A stretch of 22,156 nt of DNA from Polyrhizophydium stewartii (taxonomy: Eukaryota > Chytridiomycota > Chytridiomycetes > Rhizophydiales). The DNA lies in the NCBI GenBank assembly GCA_027604665.1, contig JADGIZ010000158.1, forward strand, positions 1 through 22,156, in the 5' to 3' direction. The position numbers were made by a program, and so were the translations under genes. Every line of letters begins with the position of its first letter. Positions within the stretch are counted from its first letter, which is position 1. Below are positions 1 to 8,896 of this stretch, in pieces. Below the pieces are notes generated by a model. The model had not been told where the DNA came from. It saw only the letters and a program-made list of their open reading frames with translations, and searched no databases.

Positions 1-961
1 CTGGAACGCCCAGCCGTTTCCGCGCTTTGTCGGGCTTCAGTCGTCCTTCCCTGCCCCCCCCCCCCCCCGCATCGCCCCACCGTCCGCGTCGTCAGCCAAC
101 ATCAGCCCGCTGCGCGTGGCTGTGCCTGCATGCCAAGGCGCCTTCCGCACCGATAAAGATGGCCCCAGGACACACATTGCCGTGCACGATCGGGCCGCCT
201 GGCGCTCTGGCGTGCAGGTATCGCAGCGCCCGCGCCACGTCGAGGACGATCCGGATGAGCCGCGGGTCGGCGGCGGCGGCGGCCGGGGCTCTGGCGTCGC
301 CTTGCGGCGCCACGAGCGACGCCACGCTGCTGCCGACGGCCTCGAGCACCACGAACGGCGGGCAGCTGCCGTCGACGCAGGCGCCGCGAAGGCGCCGCAG
401 GTTCGGATGGTCGAGAGCGAACCACATGCGCGCCTGGGCGTGCAGGCTGGCCAGCGCATAGTCGCCCAGCGCCGCCAGCGGGTGCAGCACCACGGCCTCG
501 CCGTTGTACGTGGACGGTGTGTCGGCGAGCAGCACTGCGGGCTGCTGCAGGCCCTGCCTGCGCAGAGGCGGCGGGCTGGTGGCGTCGCCGGCGTCCGTGG
601 CGGCATCTGCGGGCACAGGCGCCGCGGGCGGGGCGGCGGGCAGCGCGGCGAAGAAGGCGGCGAGGTCGGGCTCGCGGGCGTCTGCCGCGGCGGCCGCCGC
701 TGCAGCGCTGCCAGCAGCTGGCTCGCGGGCGGCCTCCTGCAGAAGATCGAAGACTCCCGAAGCGGGCGACGCCGCGGCAGGCGGCCCGGGGCCAAGGTCG
801 CTGGGCCGCACGGCAAAGGCCGCTGCGGCGCGGGCGGGGGAGGGCGGCGATGGCGTGGGCGTGTGGCGGCGCATGTCTGGCGGGGGCTGCTCGGCGGGAG
901 GATGCGGGACGCCGGCTGCGAGCGGATGCGAGGTTGTCGGCAAAGGCCGCTGGTGACTCAT
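1..961 (-). CDS. Protein kinase-like (probable pseudokinase) gene, partial, runs off left edge
   Basis: The 5' half of a minus-strand gene. After a low-complexity Pro/Ala-rich stretch of about 150 residues, the protein resembles the N-lobe and catalytic-loop region of TKL/tyrosine-like kinases: an ARMWFALDHPNLRRLRGAC-like helix and strand, then FVVLEA, a DVARALRYLHAR helix, and IVHGNVCPGAIFIGAEG where an active kinase has HRDLKxxN. HRD reads HGN and no VAxK lysine is evident, so catalysis is doubtful. Start chosen at 961 because the purine at -3 suits initiation; an in-frame ATG at 1051 is an alternative but would leave only 15 bp to the neighbouring stop. The frame closes near 92, so an intron is needed. 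A GC-AG intron at 51-133 (GCATGC donor, GGGCAG acceptor, CTGAC inside) would continue the frame into 1-50. Substrate and pathway are unknown. Confidence 0.6.
54..68. repeat. C15 homopolymer
   Basis: Fifteen consecutive C on the plus strand, inside the proposed last intron of the kinase-like gene, just upstream of its acceptor on the minus strand. Length may be unstable or misread in sequencing. Confidence 0.9.
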
Positions 962-1066
962 TTCGAGCTGGGATCGGCGGCGGCAGCTGATTGGCGACCA
1001 CCCTCGGCCAAGGGCATTCCGGCCGTCCAGAGACCGCACGTGGGGCTTCATTCGGCCGCCCGCCAG

Positions 1067-4025
1067 TCACTGCGCTTGGCCTGCGTGTGGTCCGCCCGTG
1101 CGGTGGTCCGCAAGCCCCGCCGCAGAGAGAATCGCATCGAACCCGCTGGAGACAAAATGCGGTTGCTGCGCCAGAGGGTGCTGGTGCTGGGCATACTGGA
1201 CCTGCTGGAGATACTGCAAAGGCGGTGCGTGCTGCAGGGGCTGTGCGTACTGCAGCGGCGGCGCGTGCTGCATCGGCGGGAGACGGTACTGCGTCCTCTG
1301 GGCGAGCGAAGTTGCAACTATCCACTGCATCCCGGCAACGGGGAGCCTCGCCGATTCGGAGGTTCTTGGCGGTGCGGGGATGTGTGCGTATCCTTGTTGT
1401 GAGTGCGGAGCCTGGCGTGCGGGCAGATGCGTGCGGGGCGGGTCAAAAGCCGGTGTCTTGGCTTTGCCTTCTGACTTTGCCATCTTCGCAGGAGTCGGTG
1501 CCGAGTGCGCATCGGTCGGGGTCGCCTGCTTGCGTTTCTTTGGAGACGGCGGCTTGGCGCCTGTCTTGGCGGGAGGCTTCCCGCTCTGTGAGCCCTTTAT
1601 GCCCGGGGAGAGGCTCGTGCGCGGCTTGCGCGGCTTGCGGCACTTGGCGCACACAAAGTCCTTCGTCTGCCACTCCTCGATCTTGATCGCATCGGCTGCG
1701 GCGGTGTCGCTCGCCGCCGAGGTGTTGGCACGCCGGCCCAGAGCTGCGCACGCAATGTGTTGCCAGACGTTGCACTTGCCGCAGGCAATGATTGGCGTGC
1801 CATCTGTATACGCAACTTGCGGTCAGCGTTCGTGGGACGTCCACTGCTCAAGCCGATGCAATCGCCACACCATCAATGTTGTGGCCACGTAGGCCACACT
1901 TGCAGTCAAAGAACCAGGGCTCCTCCTGCTCAGCACCAGACGGGTCCGGCCCATCCTGCGCTTTGTGCTTTCCGGCTTCTTGGCGATGGTTGAGCGGAGC
2001 AGCACCGGGCTGCTTCGGGTTGGGCGTCGCGCCTCGAGACGGTGACGACTCGGCAGCAGCCGGCTCAGGTGAATCCAACGTCACGCTGTTTCCGAGCGGG
2101 TGCTTGCCCTTCTTGAGAAGCATCTTCTCGCGGTACTCGGCTGCGCGCAATTCGCGCTCCTGCAGCCTGCGCGCTCGGTCCTCTTCCAGCGCCTTGCGCG
2201 CGGCTTCTTGTGCAGCGAGCTCCTGCAGTAAAGCAGTCAGCCTTTCGCACGCATCTCGCCTGGCCTCGGTGGCAAGTGACGCACCGCCTGACGGCGTTCC
2301 TCGGCCTCTTTGCGACGTGTTGCCGCGTCCTTGACCTTGGTCAGTGCAAACGGGCTGTCGGGCGGCAGCGAGTCGCGGCCTGCTGTCGACGCTGCCTCGG
2401 AAGACGCCTCGCGCTTGATCCCCCGTGCGCGTTGTTCCTGCTCCTCACGCTCCATCCTTTCGATCTCGCGGATCTGCAGCCGCGACGACCGCTTTCGATT
2501 CAGCATCGCCTCTTCCAAGCGCCTCTTCTCGTCGATTGTCTTGATGTCCTTGACGACCTTGGGCACGACGTCCTCGGTCAGATACATATAGAGCGCCTTC
2601 TCGTCTGGATTCTTCGAGCCCTTGAATTGCTGCGGCCACGTCTGCCACTCGCTGGCCGTGCGGCAAACCTGAGCGTCCACGAAACACTGTCAGTCAGGCG
2701 GCACGAGTCGCCAGAAGCTGCAACGAGACAAAATAGGCGGCGCACCAGAATCCATTCGTCGGCAAAGCCTTGGGAGGCGTCGTTCTTGTCTTCGTCCTCA
2801 GCAGCACGCCTCCCACGACGCTTCTTTGTCGAAGACTGCTCCTTGCACGGCACCTTGAACAGCCGGTTATCTGCGCGCACGCACGAGTCAGCCGCAACGT
2901 TTACAACGTACGTTCGGGGCTGACATGCAAGGCACACCGTCAAACAGGTAATACTTGCTGCCGTCGCGGTCGTATCCGACAGGATCGACACGCTGTCGAA
3001 CAAATGGGGAAAAGGTCAGACAGGCCGGGCCTTGCGCGACTAGTCGCTGCGGACGCACCCATTCGACGGCCTCGTCTTCGGGCGTCTCGCGCACAGGCCG
3101 AAAGTTCTCTGGCTTCTCAAACTGCCACTCGCACAGGCTGTGCAGGATCAGCACCTGCAAATGGCCGCGCAAGCCGGAAAGTAGGTCAGCAGTCGAGCGC
3201 CAAAACGCGCACAAGAGGCGAGGGACCGGCCCAAGCGTTGGATGCGGGCATCGTGGCACCTTTGTGCGCAGCGGCAGATCCTTGTACTCGACGGAGCCGT
3301 CGTATGTGAAAAAGACCTCGTCGTCTGGTTGTTGGCGAAGCGCGAGCTCGCCGGAAAAGTGCAGCAGCCAGTTACTCTCGCTGAATGGGCGTGCGTGCGT
3401 GCGTGCGGGTGGCGGCGGAGTAGGTTGCGACACCGAGCGATGTCAGCTGCCCGAGCCGCGCGCAGCGAGCAGACGCCCGGTGGCCGTGGGCGGCCGTGCA
3501 GCAAGCGGGCTCTCACTTGATGGTCCGCTCGCGAGAGACAAGCCGCAGCAGCTGCGTGTGCAGGCTGTGAAGCCAGCCGGACGGAGGCTTTCCGAGGAGC
3601 CTGTCCTCGAGGAACTGGCGGCCGGCGGCGGCGGCGGCGGCGGTGTTGGCAGCCGCGGCAGGTGGGGCGGCGTTGGCCGTGGGTGCGGCTGGCGGTCAGC
3701 ATCGGCGGGCGGCGGAAGCTGGCGGACGCGGGCAGCGGTTGGGACTGAGGCAGCGTGCCGGCGGTGGGAGCATGCGGCGCCGATGCCGGACGCATCGCCC
3801 GCAGCTGCCGCCGTTGCCGGCGCGATGGCCGTGGGCGGCAGCAGGTCCGGCGCGAGGAGGCGAGGGGCAGACGGCGGGTGCTGGAGGCAGGCCGACCACG
3901 GCAGCCCGCACCTCGGTCTCAAAGTCGTCCATGCCAAAGGCACCAAAGAAGAGCTGGAAGAACTGGGCGGCGGCGGCAAACTGCCACCACGACCGCAGTT
4001 CGGCGAGCTGCTCGGCGTCGGCCAT
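1067..4025 (-). CDS. DDT/WHIM-type PHD-finger chromatin protein (CECR2-like), 9 exons
   Basis: Proposed joins (minus): 4025-3912, 3614-3517, 3380-3260, 3154-3059, 2992-2938, 2870-2746, 2668-2285, 2222-1871, 1803-1067, giving 693 aa in one frame. Residues about 5-70 form a DDT-like helical domain ([15 protein letters not shown] ... LHTQLLRLV). About 112-203 holds WHIM-like motifs ([47 protein letters not shown]). A charged coiled region follows (about 215-400). A PHD finger lies at about 438-505 (CKCG, IIACGKC, WQHIAC, FVCAKC). The tail is basic and then rich in Gln/Pro. This order is that of fungal ISWI-linked remodelling factors related to CECR2/RSF1, so a nuclear histone-reading role is inferred. 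Most introns have GTG donors, CTGAC branch sites and CAG acceptors. The 297-nt first intron is the least certain; its joint (DDFETE/FLEDRL) fits the domain well. Confidence 0.82.
1168..1290 (-). repeat. Imperfect P-P-L-Q-[HY]-A repeats in PHD-protein tail
   Basis: The C-terminal coding sequence of the PHD gene contains irregular short repeats of the form [24 protein letters not shown]. At DNA level they appear as related CTGCAG-rich units. Such Gln/Pro tails are usually disordered and expand or contract easily. Confidence 0.6.
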
Positions 4026-4133
4026 GTCGGCGACCACCCGTCTGGAAGCGGGGAGGCCCTCTTGTCGTCGCAACGCAGCGGCCACAAAACCTGCGGACGC
4101 GATGGCCGCCAAACTTGCCCCGATCCGCCTGGA
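4026..4133. promoter_or_regulatory. Divergent intergenic region, PHD gene and CWC24
   Basis: Only 108 bp separate the two proposed start codons, so both core promoters and 5' leaders must lie here or overlap the opposite gene. I see no clear TATA box. The plus-strand frame is open upstream of the CWC24 ATG, but that stretch is antisense to the DDT exons and is not taken as coding. Confidence 0.5.
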
Positions 4134-6827
4134 ATGGCCGGCGGCGACAAGGACGACGACGCCCCGAGCGGCGATGCCCCGGCACCGGTTGCGGCTCCCA
4201 CCGTTGCGTTCAAGCGCAAGGGCAACGCTGCGCGGCGCAACCTGCGCACCAAGACGGCCGACGGCGACGACGACGGCGGCGCGGCGAGCGCCGACTCGGG
4301 CACCAGCGCAACGGCGTCGCAGCTGCTCAAGAAGCGCACGGAACGGCTGATGGGCGCCTCGCTGCTTGCGGCCGGCACGGGCGGCGGCGCGGCGGCCCGC
4401 AGCTGGAAGGACGGGTCGCGAGACGCTGCGTCCTCGGCCCCTCTCGACGTGCAGGTCTCCTTCAAGGCCTCGGGCACCGCAGCGTCGATCGTTCAGGACA
4501 TGTCGACACGCACCCTGGACGTGGACGCTCCGACGGACTCGGAGCAGCAGCGGCTGCAGATGCAGCAGCAGCGCGGCGGGCCGAGCCTGGGCGTCGGCGT
4601 GGGTGCGGGTGAAGGCGCCGTCCTCGCCGGCGACGACGCCGAGCGCGTCGAGTTGTACCAGGGCGTGTCCGGATACAAGGAGTACGTCAACAAGCGCGCC
4701 GAGCACACGACGCAGTCCAACGCCGGCGGCATCCGGGTCGGCCCGCTCAAGGCGACGGCCAACGTGCGCATCAGCTCGCGCTTCGACTACCAGCCCGACA
4801 TCTGCAAGGACTATAAGGAGACGGGATACTGCCTGAGCGAAGATTCGCAGCTGCTTACGAGTGCGGGCTTCCTCTTTCTCGACGAGTACCTTGCTGTTCG
4901 TGACAAGGTGCTCGTTGGCTCGTACAGCGCCGAGAACGACGCCATCGTCTACGAGCGTCCGTCGGCGCCGGCGACGGTGATTCCGGCGCGTGCACAGAAG
5001 CTGGTCGAGTTTGCAAAACCCTCCAGCAACGTCTCGCTGCTCGTGACGCCCGAGCACACCATGTACCTCGCCGCAGGCAAGCGCGCGGTTGAAGGCGAGC
5101 GGATCTGCTGGAGCGATGAGCAGAGCGGCGATGCGGCCAAGGAGATCAGATGCCCCGTATTTGCCTCGATGACGGCCACAGACGCACTTGCCTGTGCGCG
5201 TGCGGAAAGCCTCGCGGTGTTCAAGTTTGCCGCCTGTGCGTCCAGCGGCGTTCAGCTCAACGGTAGCAACCCCTCTCCGTCGGCATTCAGTTCTCAGCTT
5301 CAGCTGGAAAGCGAGGCGCAGGTGCTTGCATTCCTCAAGCTGTTTGGATATTGGCTTGGCGACAGTCGACACGAGTGCGTAAGCCAAGAAAGTCATGCAG
5401 CGCGCTCCATTGTGCTGTCACCTTTCAGGCCACTGGACATCTCACTACTGCGGGAAACATTGAAAATGCTGGGTCTCGTCGAGGGCGTCGACTGGAGCTT
5501 TACTTCTGACGCCGATAAGCAGCTTAGGATCCAGATTTATGCGAAGCGTTATGTTGCGTTTTTCGTTGCCGAGTGCGGCGACCAGTGCGACAAGGTCACG
5601 GAAGCTGGTGACGACCGAGCTGTGAGTTTTGGGCAGAGATCTCGACCTTGGATGCTGCCTGACCGGCAAATACTGACGCGCAGTGCATACCACGATTACT
5701 CGCAGATTGGAGGTTCCCGATTATCCCACAAGGCTCCCGATCGCGACTCCACCATTTCACAGAACTCGATCAAGGTGTGCAATGATTCTGCCGCTGCCGA
5801 CTCAGCGACCAAACCTTTGGCCTCAGAAAGGCACAAGCGGATGCCGATCTGGGCGCGGGGTTTGAACAAGGATCGCTCTCGCGCGGTGCTGTCCGGACTG
5901 CATTTGGCTGGCGGCAAGGAAGAGCGTCACGGGTACGCGATTCGGACTTTGTCGCCGCGCTTGCGCGACGAGATCATGCGTCTTGCCCTGCATGCTGGGT
6001 ATTCGTCGCACTTTGATGCTGAGCAGCCGGCACCCGGATCCGACGCAGTAACGCCCATGTGGGTCATCCGCTACACCGACAACAAGCTGGACCCGCGTGT
6101 CTCTCAACCATTGCTCGAAGCATCGCGTGATGTGAGGGAGGTGGACTACTTTGGCCGCACGTGGTGCGTCACGGTGCCCTCGTCGCGGATCTTTGTGCGC
6201 CGCGCGGTCGTGGCGTCCGACGGAATCATACAGAGTGCCTCTCGTCCGGTTATTGTCGGCAACTGCGGCTACGGCGACTCTTGCAAGTTCATGCACGACC
6301 GCGGTGACTACAAGGCCGGCTGGCAGATTGACATTGAATGGGAGAAGCAGCAAAAGGAGAAGCAAAAGAAGGCGGAGCTCGATGCCAAGCGCATGCAGGA
6401 GCTCGGCGACAGCGATTTTGACGGCGACGAGGATACGGATGCGACAGCGATTAGGAAACGCAAGCGTGAACGCGAGGCTGAGGAGGACTCTTCTCTTCCA
6501 TTTGCATGCCTGATCTGCCGAGGCCCGTTTGTCCGCCCTGTTGTGACGCGATGCGGACACTACTTTTGCGAGGCATGTGCGCTCAAACACTACGCCAAGA
6601 CGCCAAAGTGCTTCGCATGCAATGCTGCCACGGGCGGCGTGTTCAATGTCGCAAAGGATCTGCTCGCCAAGCTCGAGGTGCGCAAGAAACGCATGGCCGA
6701 GCGCGAGGCGGCGGTGCGCGCCGCACAAGCGCACGTCGAGGCCGAGGTCGTGGCGGACGCAAGAGAGGGCGAAGGGGATGCAGCCGCAGATCAGCATGCC
6801 GGCTCCGATGGAGGAGGCGAGGAATAA
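4134..6827 (+). CDS. CWC24: Pre-mRNA splicing factor Cwc24/RNF113 with in-frame intein
   Basis: Intronless; the precursor is 897 aa and the predicted spliced host protein 419 aa. Start at 4134 (MAGGDKDDD), after which the sequence becomes Cwc24-like ([27 protein letters not shown], compare the conserved motif before the zinc finger). [16 protein letters not shown] is followed by the intein, then [21 protein letters not shown], which together give the CCCH finger (C224, C711, C717, H721 in precursor numbering). A C3HC4 RING finger follows at about 792-828 (CLIC ... CGHYFCEAC ... CFAC) with the family's [10 protein letters not shown] tail. Cwc24/RNF113A is a nuclear spliceosome component that contacts the 5' splice site in the activated complex before the first catalytic step; RNF113A is also a RING ubiquitin ligase. 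The gene ends 93 bp from a convergent neighbour. Confidence 0.95.
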   Translation: MAGGDKDDDAPSGDAPAPVAAPTVAFKRKGNAARRNLRTKTADGDDDGGAASADSGTSATASQLLKKRTERLMGASLLAAGTGGGAAARSWKDGSRDAASSAPLDVQVSFKASGTAASIVQDMSTRTLDVDAPTDSEQQRLQMQQQRGGPSLGVGVGAGEGAVLAGDDAERVELYQGVSGYKEYVNKRAEHTTQSNAGGIRVGPLKATANVRISSRFDYQPDICKDYKETGYCLSEDSQLLTSAGFLFLDEYLAVRDKVLVGSYSAENDAIVYERPSAPATVIPARAQKLVEFAKPSSNVSLLVTPEHTMYLAAGKRAVEGERICWSDEQSGDAAKEIRCPVFASMTATDALACARAESLAVFKFAACASSGVQLNGSNPSPSAFSSQLQLESEAQVLAFLKLFGYWLGDSRHECVSQESHAARSIVLSPFRPLDISLLRETLKMLGLVEGVDWSFTSDADKQLRIQIYAKRYVAFFVAECGDQCDKVTEAGDDRAVSFGQRSRPWMLPDRQILTRSAYHDYSQIGGSRLSHKAPDRDSTISQNSIKVCNDSAAADSATKPLASERHKRMPIWARGLNKDRSRAVLSGLHLAGGKEERHGYAIRTLSPRLRDEIMRLALHAGYSSHFDAEQPAPGSDAVTPMWVIRYTDNKLDPRVSQPLLEASRDVREVDYFGRTWCVTVPSSRIFVRRAVVASDGIIQSASRPVIVGNCGYGDSCKFMHDRGDYKAGWQIDIEWEKQQKEKQKKAELDAKRMQELGDSDFDGDEDTDATAIRKRKREREAEEDSSLPFACLICRGPFVRPVVTRCGHYFCEACALKHYAKTPKCFACNAATGGVFNVAKDLLAKLEVRKKRMAEREAAVRAAQAHVEAEVVADAREGEGDAAADQHAGSDGGGEE
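4830..6263 (+). mobile_element. Intein (Hint splicing domains plus DOD/LAGLIDADG-type endonuclease region)
   Basis: A 478-residue in-frame insertion, precursor residues 233-710. Block A starts at Cys1 ([16 protein letters not shown]). Block B is [12 protein letters not shown] with the TxxH signature at intein residues 73-76. Block F is [19 protein letters not shown]. Block G is RPVIVGN followed by extein Cys+1. The middle holds endonuclease blocks: [10 protein letters not shown] (Asp at intein residue 178); [10 protein letters not shown]; and [19 protein letters not shown]. The WCVTVP and LALHAG wording is typical of eukaryotic and large-virus inteins. The size is that of a full intein, not a mini-intein. 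Excision would rejoin ETGY to CGYGDS with no scar. The region looks less GC-rich at third positions than the exteins. The penultimate residue is Gly, not the usual His, and block E lacks its Asp. Confidence 0.93.
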
Positions 6828-6920
6828 GATTGATTGAGTTTGAATTTCTTTATGTATTGAGCTGATGGCTGGGAAGGAAGAAAAGTAGCAGGGGTGGGCG
6901 GACGATTGGGGATTAGACGC

Positions 6921-8756
6921 TCAGCTGGCGGCAGACGCTGCTGCGCTCGGCTGTGCGTTGGGATCCCAGATGAGACCAAGGGCCGTGCGGATCCGCTCGA
7001 GCACGGTTGGCTGCGGAAGGCGCTCCTTGACGTCCTTGAAATGGCGCGACTTGTAAGTCTCTGGCGAGTACCGATCGATCGGGTCGGCGGACCATTCGGT
7101 GCCGGAGCGCAGTCGGTCGGGGCGGAACGACCATTCCATGGTCTTGAAAGCGTCGCTGCGTTCCCGGATGGCCAGCTCCTTGTTGCCGCCGCTGGCGGCG
7201 AGAATGTGCGCCATCCACACGGCGTCGAGGGCATTGTGCGTGCCGCGGTTGACGCCGAGTCCCTGCGGCCAGAATGGGTTCTGCAGAGCGTCGCCGATGG
7301 GGAGAACCAGCGCGGGCATGTCGAGGACAGCGTCCCGCTCGGCCGACGCCGATGTGAGCCACCTGACGTGCTCGACGCACAGGCCTCGCGACGAAAAGTC
7401 GAATGCCTGGATGCCATGGCGGGTGGCAAACGGCGCCGAGTCCGGGACGCCGACAGAGCGGGCGAGCGCACGGCCCATGTCGCGCAGACGGTCAAAGTTC
7501 ATGTTGTCGGCCTGCAGGGTGTCGCGGACCGTCTCGCGGCGCTCGGCGACGATGCCGGCCGAGACAAGGTCGCGGATGCGGGTCGAGACGGCGATAAAGT
7601 GCGCCGTCGAGGAGCGCATGTACTCGATATTCTCGACCTCGAGGCCCTGGTCGGCGACGGTGCCGATCGGTGACGAGCGCCAGTCGGCGGCCGCGCGCCA
7701 GTAGATGCGCTCCTCGATCTGGCGCTCGGGGCTGCTGCCCTTGGCGCCGGGCGTAAAGTCAAAGTTGGCGACGATGCCGATGGCCTCGGCGAAGCGGGTG
7801 ATCTTGCGCTCAAAGCCCAGGCGCCGGATCAGGCGCGACGCCTCGCCCTCGGCCGCAAGGAGCACGTCGAAGCTCAGGAACTCTGTCGACGGATCCGAGA
7901 GCAGCGCGCGCTCGTCATCCGTGGCGGCGTCAAGGCTGCGCAGGATGGCGCCGTCGGCCGAGATGGGCGGCTCGACAAAGTCGACCAGCGAGGTCTTTTG
8001 CAGCGGCTGGTCCTTGTCGGCGACGGGCTGGAAGCTCAGTTCCGCGACCAGCGTGGCGGGGTCCGGACGACGCAGGTAGACGCGGGCGGCGGCCTGGGTT
8101 GCGGTCCAGACGCGCCACTTGCGGGAGCCGGCGTCGGCGACGTCGGGTCGGATCTGAGCGAGGTCAAAGGCCGGGTCGAGGATGCCGCAGACGCCGCGCG
8201 AGATATGCACGCGCACGCCGTAGAGCAGGGCCGTCTTGAAGAGCGTGAGCTGCATCTGCTGCGTCGCGATGTGCAGGTTTCCGTGGGCCTTGAAGTTGGG
8301 CAGGAATGCCGTGGCGCCCAGCCGCACGAGGTCGTCGACGGTGGGCTGCCACGACTTGAGGACGTTTGGCCTCGAGAACTCGGCGCGCAGCTCGACAAGG
8401 CGCACCGAATGGCCGAGCGTGGCGGCCTCGATAGCGGCGCGCAGGCCGCAGGGGCCGCCGCCGCTGACGACGATCTCGAGCGGGCGGGCGCGCGGGCCGA
8501 GGTCGGCGGCGGCGACGGCGAGGCGCTCGCGGTGGCGGGCGTTGGCGGCCCACACCTTGTCCAGCGTCGTGAAGAGCGACTTGAGCTTGAATGGCAGCGC
8601 CGGCACGATGCGCGCGCGCAGCGCCGTGTAGAAGGCCTCGGGGCCGTCTGGGAGCGGGGCGGCGGCGCTGCCGGCGAGCTGCTCGAAGGCGGCGAGGGTG
8701 TCCAGCGCATCTCCGGCGGCGACAAACTGCTCAAAGGCGGCGCGGTCAGAGCTCAT
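6921..8756 (-). CDS. MICAL-like FAD-dependent monooxygenase, single domain
   Basis: Single exon, 611 aa, start MSSDRAAFEQF at 8756. The N-terminus (FEQFVAAGDALDTLAAFEQL, FYTALRARI, LKSLFTTLDK) matches the helical start of MICAL monooxygenase domains. It continues with the FAD dinucleotide motif IVVSGGGPCGLRAAIEA (about 95-111), VELRAEFSRPNVLKSW, and the MICAL-like string LHIATQQMQLTLFKTALLYGV. A later FDVLLAAEGEASRLIRR matches the DG region, and LPIGDALQNPFWPQGLGVNRG is the family's second FAD/GD motif. Animal MICALs oxidise actin methionines with NADPH and carry CH and LIM domains; none is seen here, so actin as substrate is only a guess. It lies 141 bp downstream of MoaE on the same strand. 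A general flavin hydroxylase of the MICAL clan is the alternative. Confidence 0.87.
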   Translation of the reverse strand: MSSDRAAFEQFVAAGDALDTLAAFEQLAGSAAAPLPDGPEAFYTALRARIVPALPFKLKSLFTTLDKVWAANARHRERLAVAAADLGPRARPLEIVVSGGGPCGLRAAIEAATLGHSVRLVELRAEFSRPNVLKSWQPTVDDLVRLGATAFLPNFKAHGNLHIATQQMQLTLFKTALLYGVRVHISRGVCGILDPAFDLAQIRPDVADAGSRKWRVWTATQAAARVYLRRPDPATLVAELSFQPVADKDQPLQKTSLVDFVEPPISADGAILRSLDAATDDERALLSDPSTEFLSFDVLLAAEGEASRLIRRLGFERKITRFAEAIGIVANFDFTPGAKGSSPERQIEERIYWRAAADWRSSPIGTVADQGLEVENIEYMRSSTAHFIAVSTRIRDLVSAGIVAERRETVRDTLQADNMNFDRLRDMGRALARSVGVPDSAPFATRHGIQAFDFSSRGLCVEHVRWLTSASAERDAVLDMPALVLPIGDALQNPFWPQGLGVNRGTHNALDAVWMAHILAASGGNKELAIRERSDAFKTMEWSFRPDRLRSGTEWSADPIDRYSPETYKSRHFKDVKERLPQPTVLERIRTALGLIWDPNAQPSAAASAAS

Positions 8757-8896
8757 TGTGGGAAGGTGCGGATTGTGTGAGAGCTGGAGTGTGCGGCGAG
8801 GGTGTGCGGCAGGCGGAGGGAAGCCGGAGCGAGCTTTATGGGACGCTGCGCCAAGGCCGCTGGAAGTGCTGTTTCCCGCCGCTGAATCCGCTGACG

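Noticed and set aside
2955..4133. Open plus-strand frame in front of the CWC24 ATG
   Set aside because: It is antisense to well-supported DDT/WHIM exons, is low-complexity and has no Cwc24 similarity; the Cwc24-like sequence starts after the ATG at 4134.
3696..5396. Long minus-strand open frame (566 codons) antisense to CWC24
   Set aside because: Only its 3' end ([14 protein letters not shown] onward) is real, as exon 1 of the PHD gene; the rest mirrors GC-rich coding sequence of the opposite strand.
4830..6263. The insertion in CWC24 as a spliceosomal intron
   Set aside because: It stays open for 478 codons in the host frame, starts TGC and ends AAC, and carries all intein blocks; no GT-AG borders fit.
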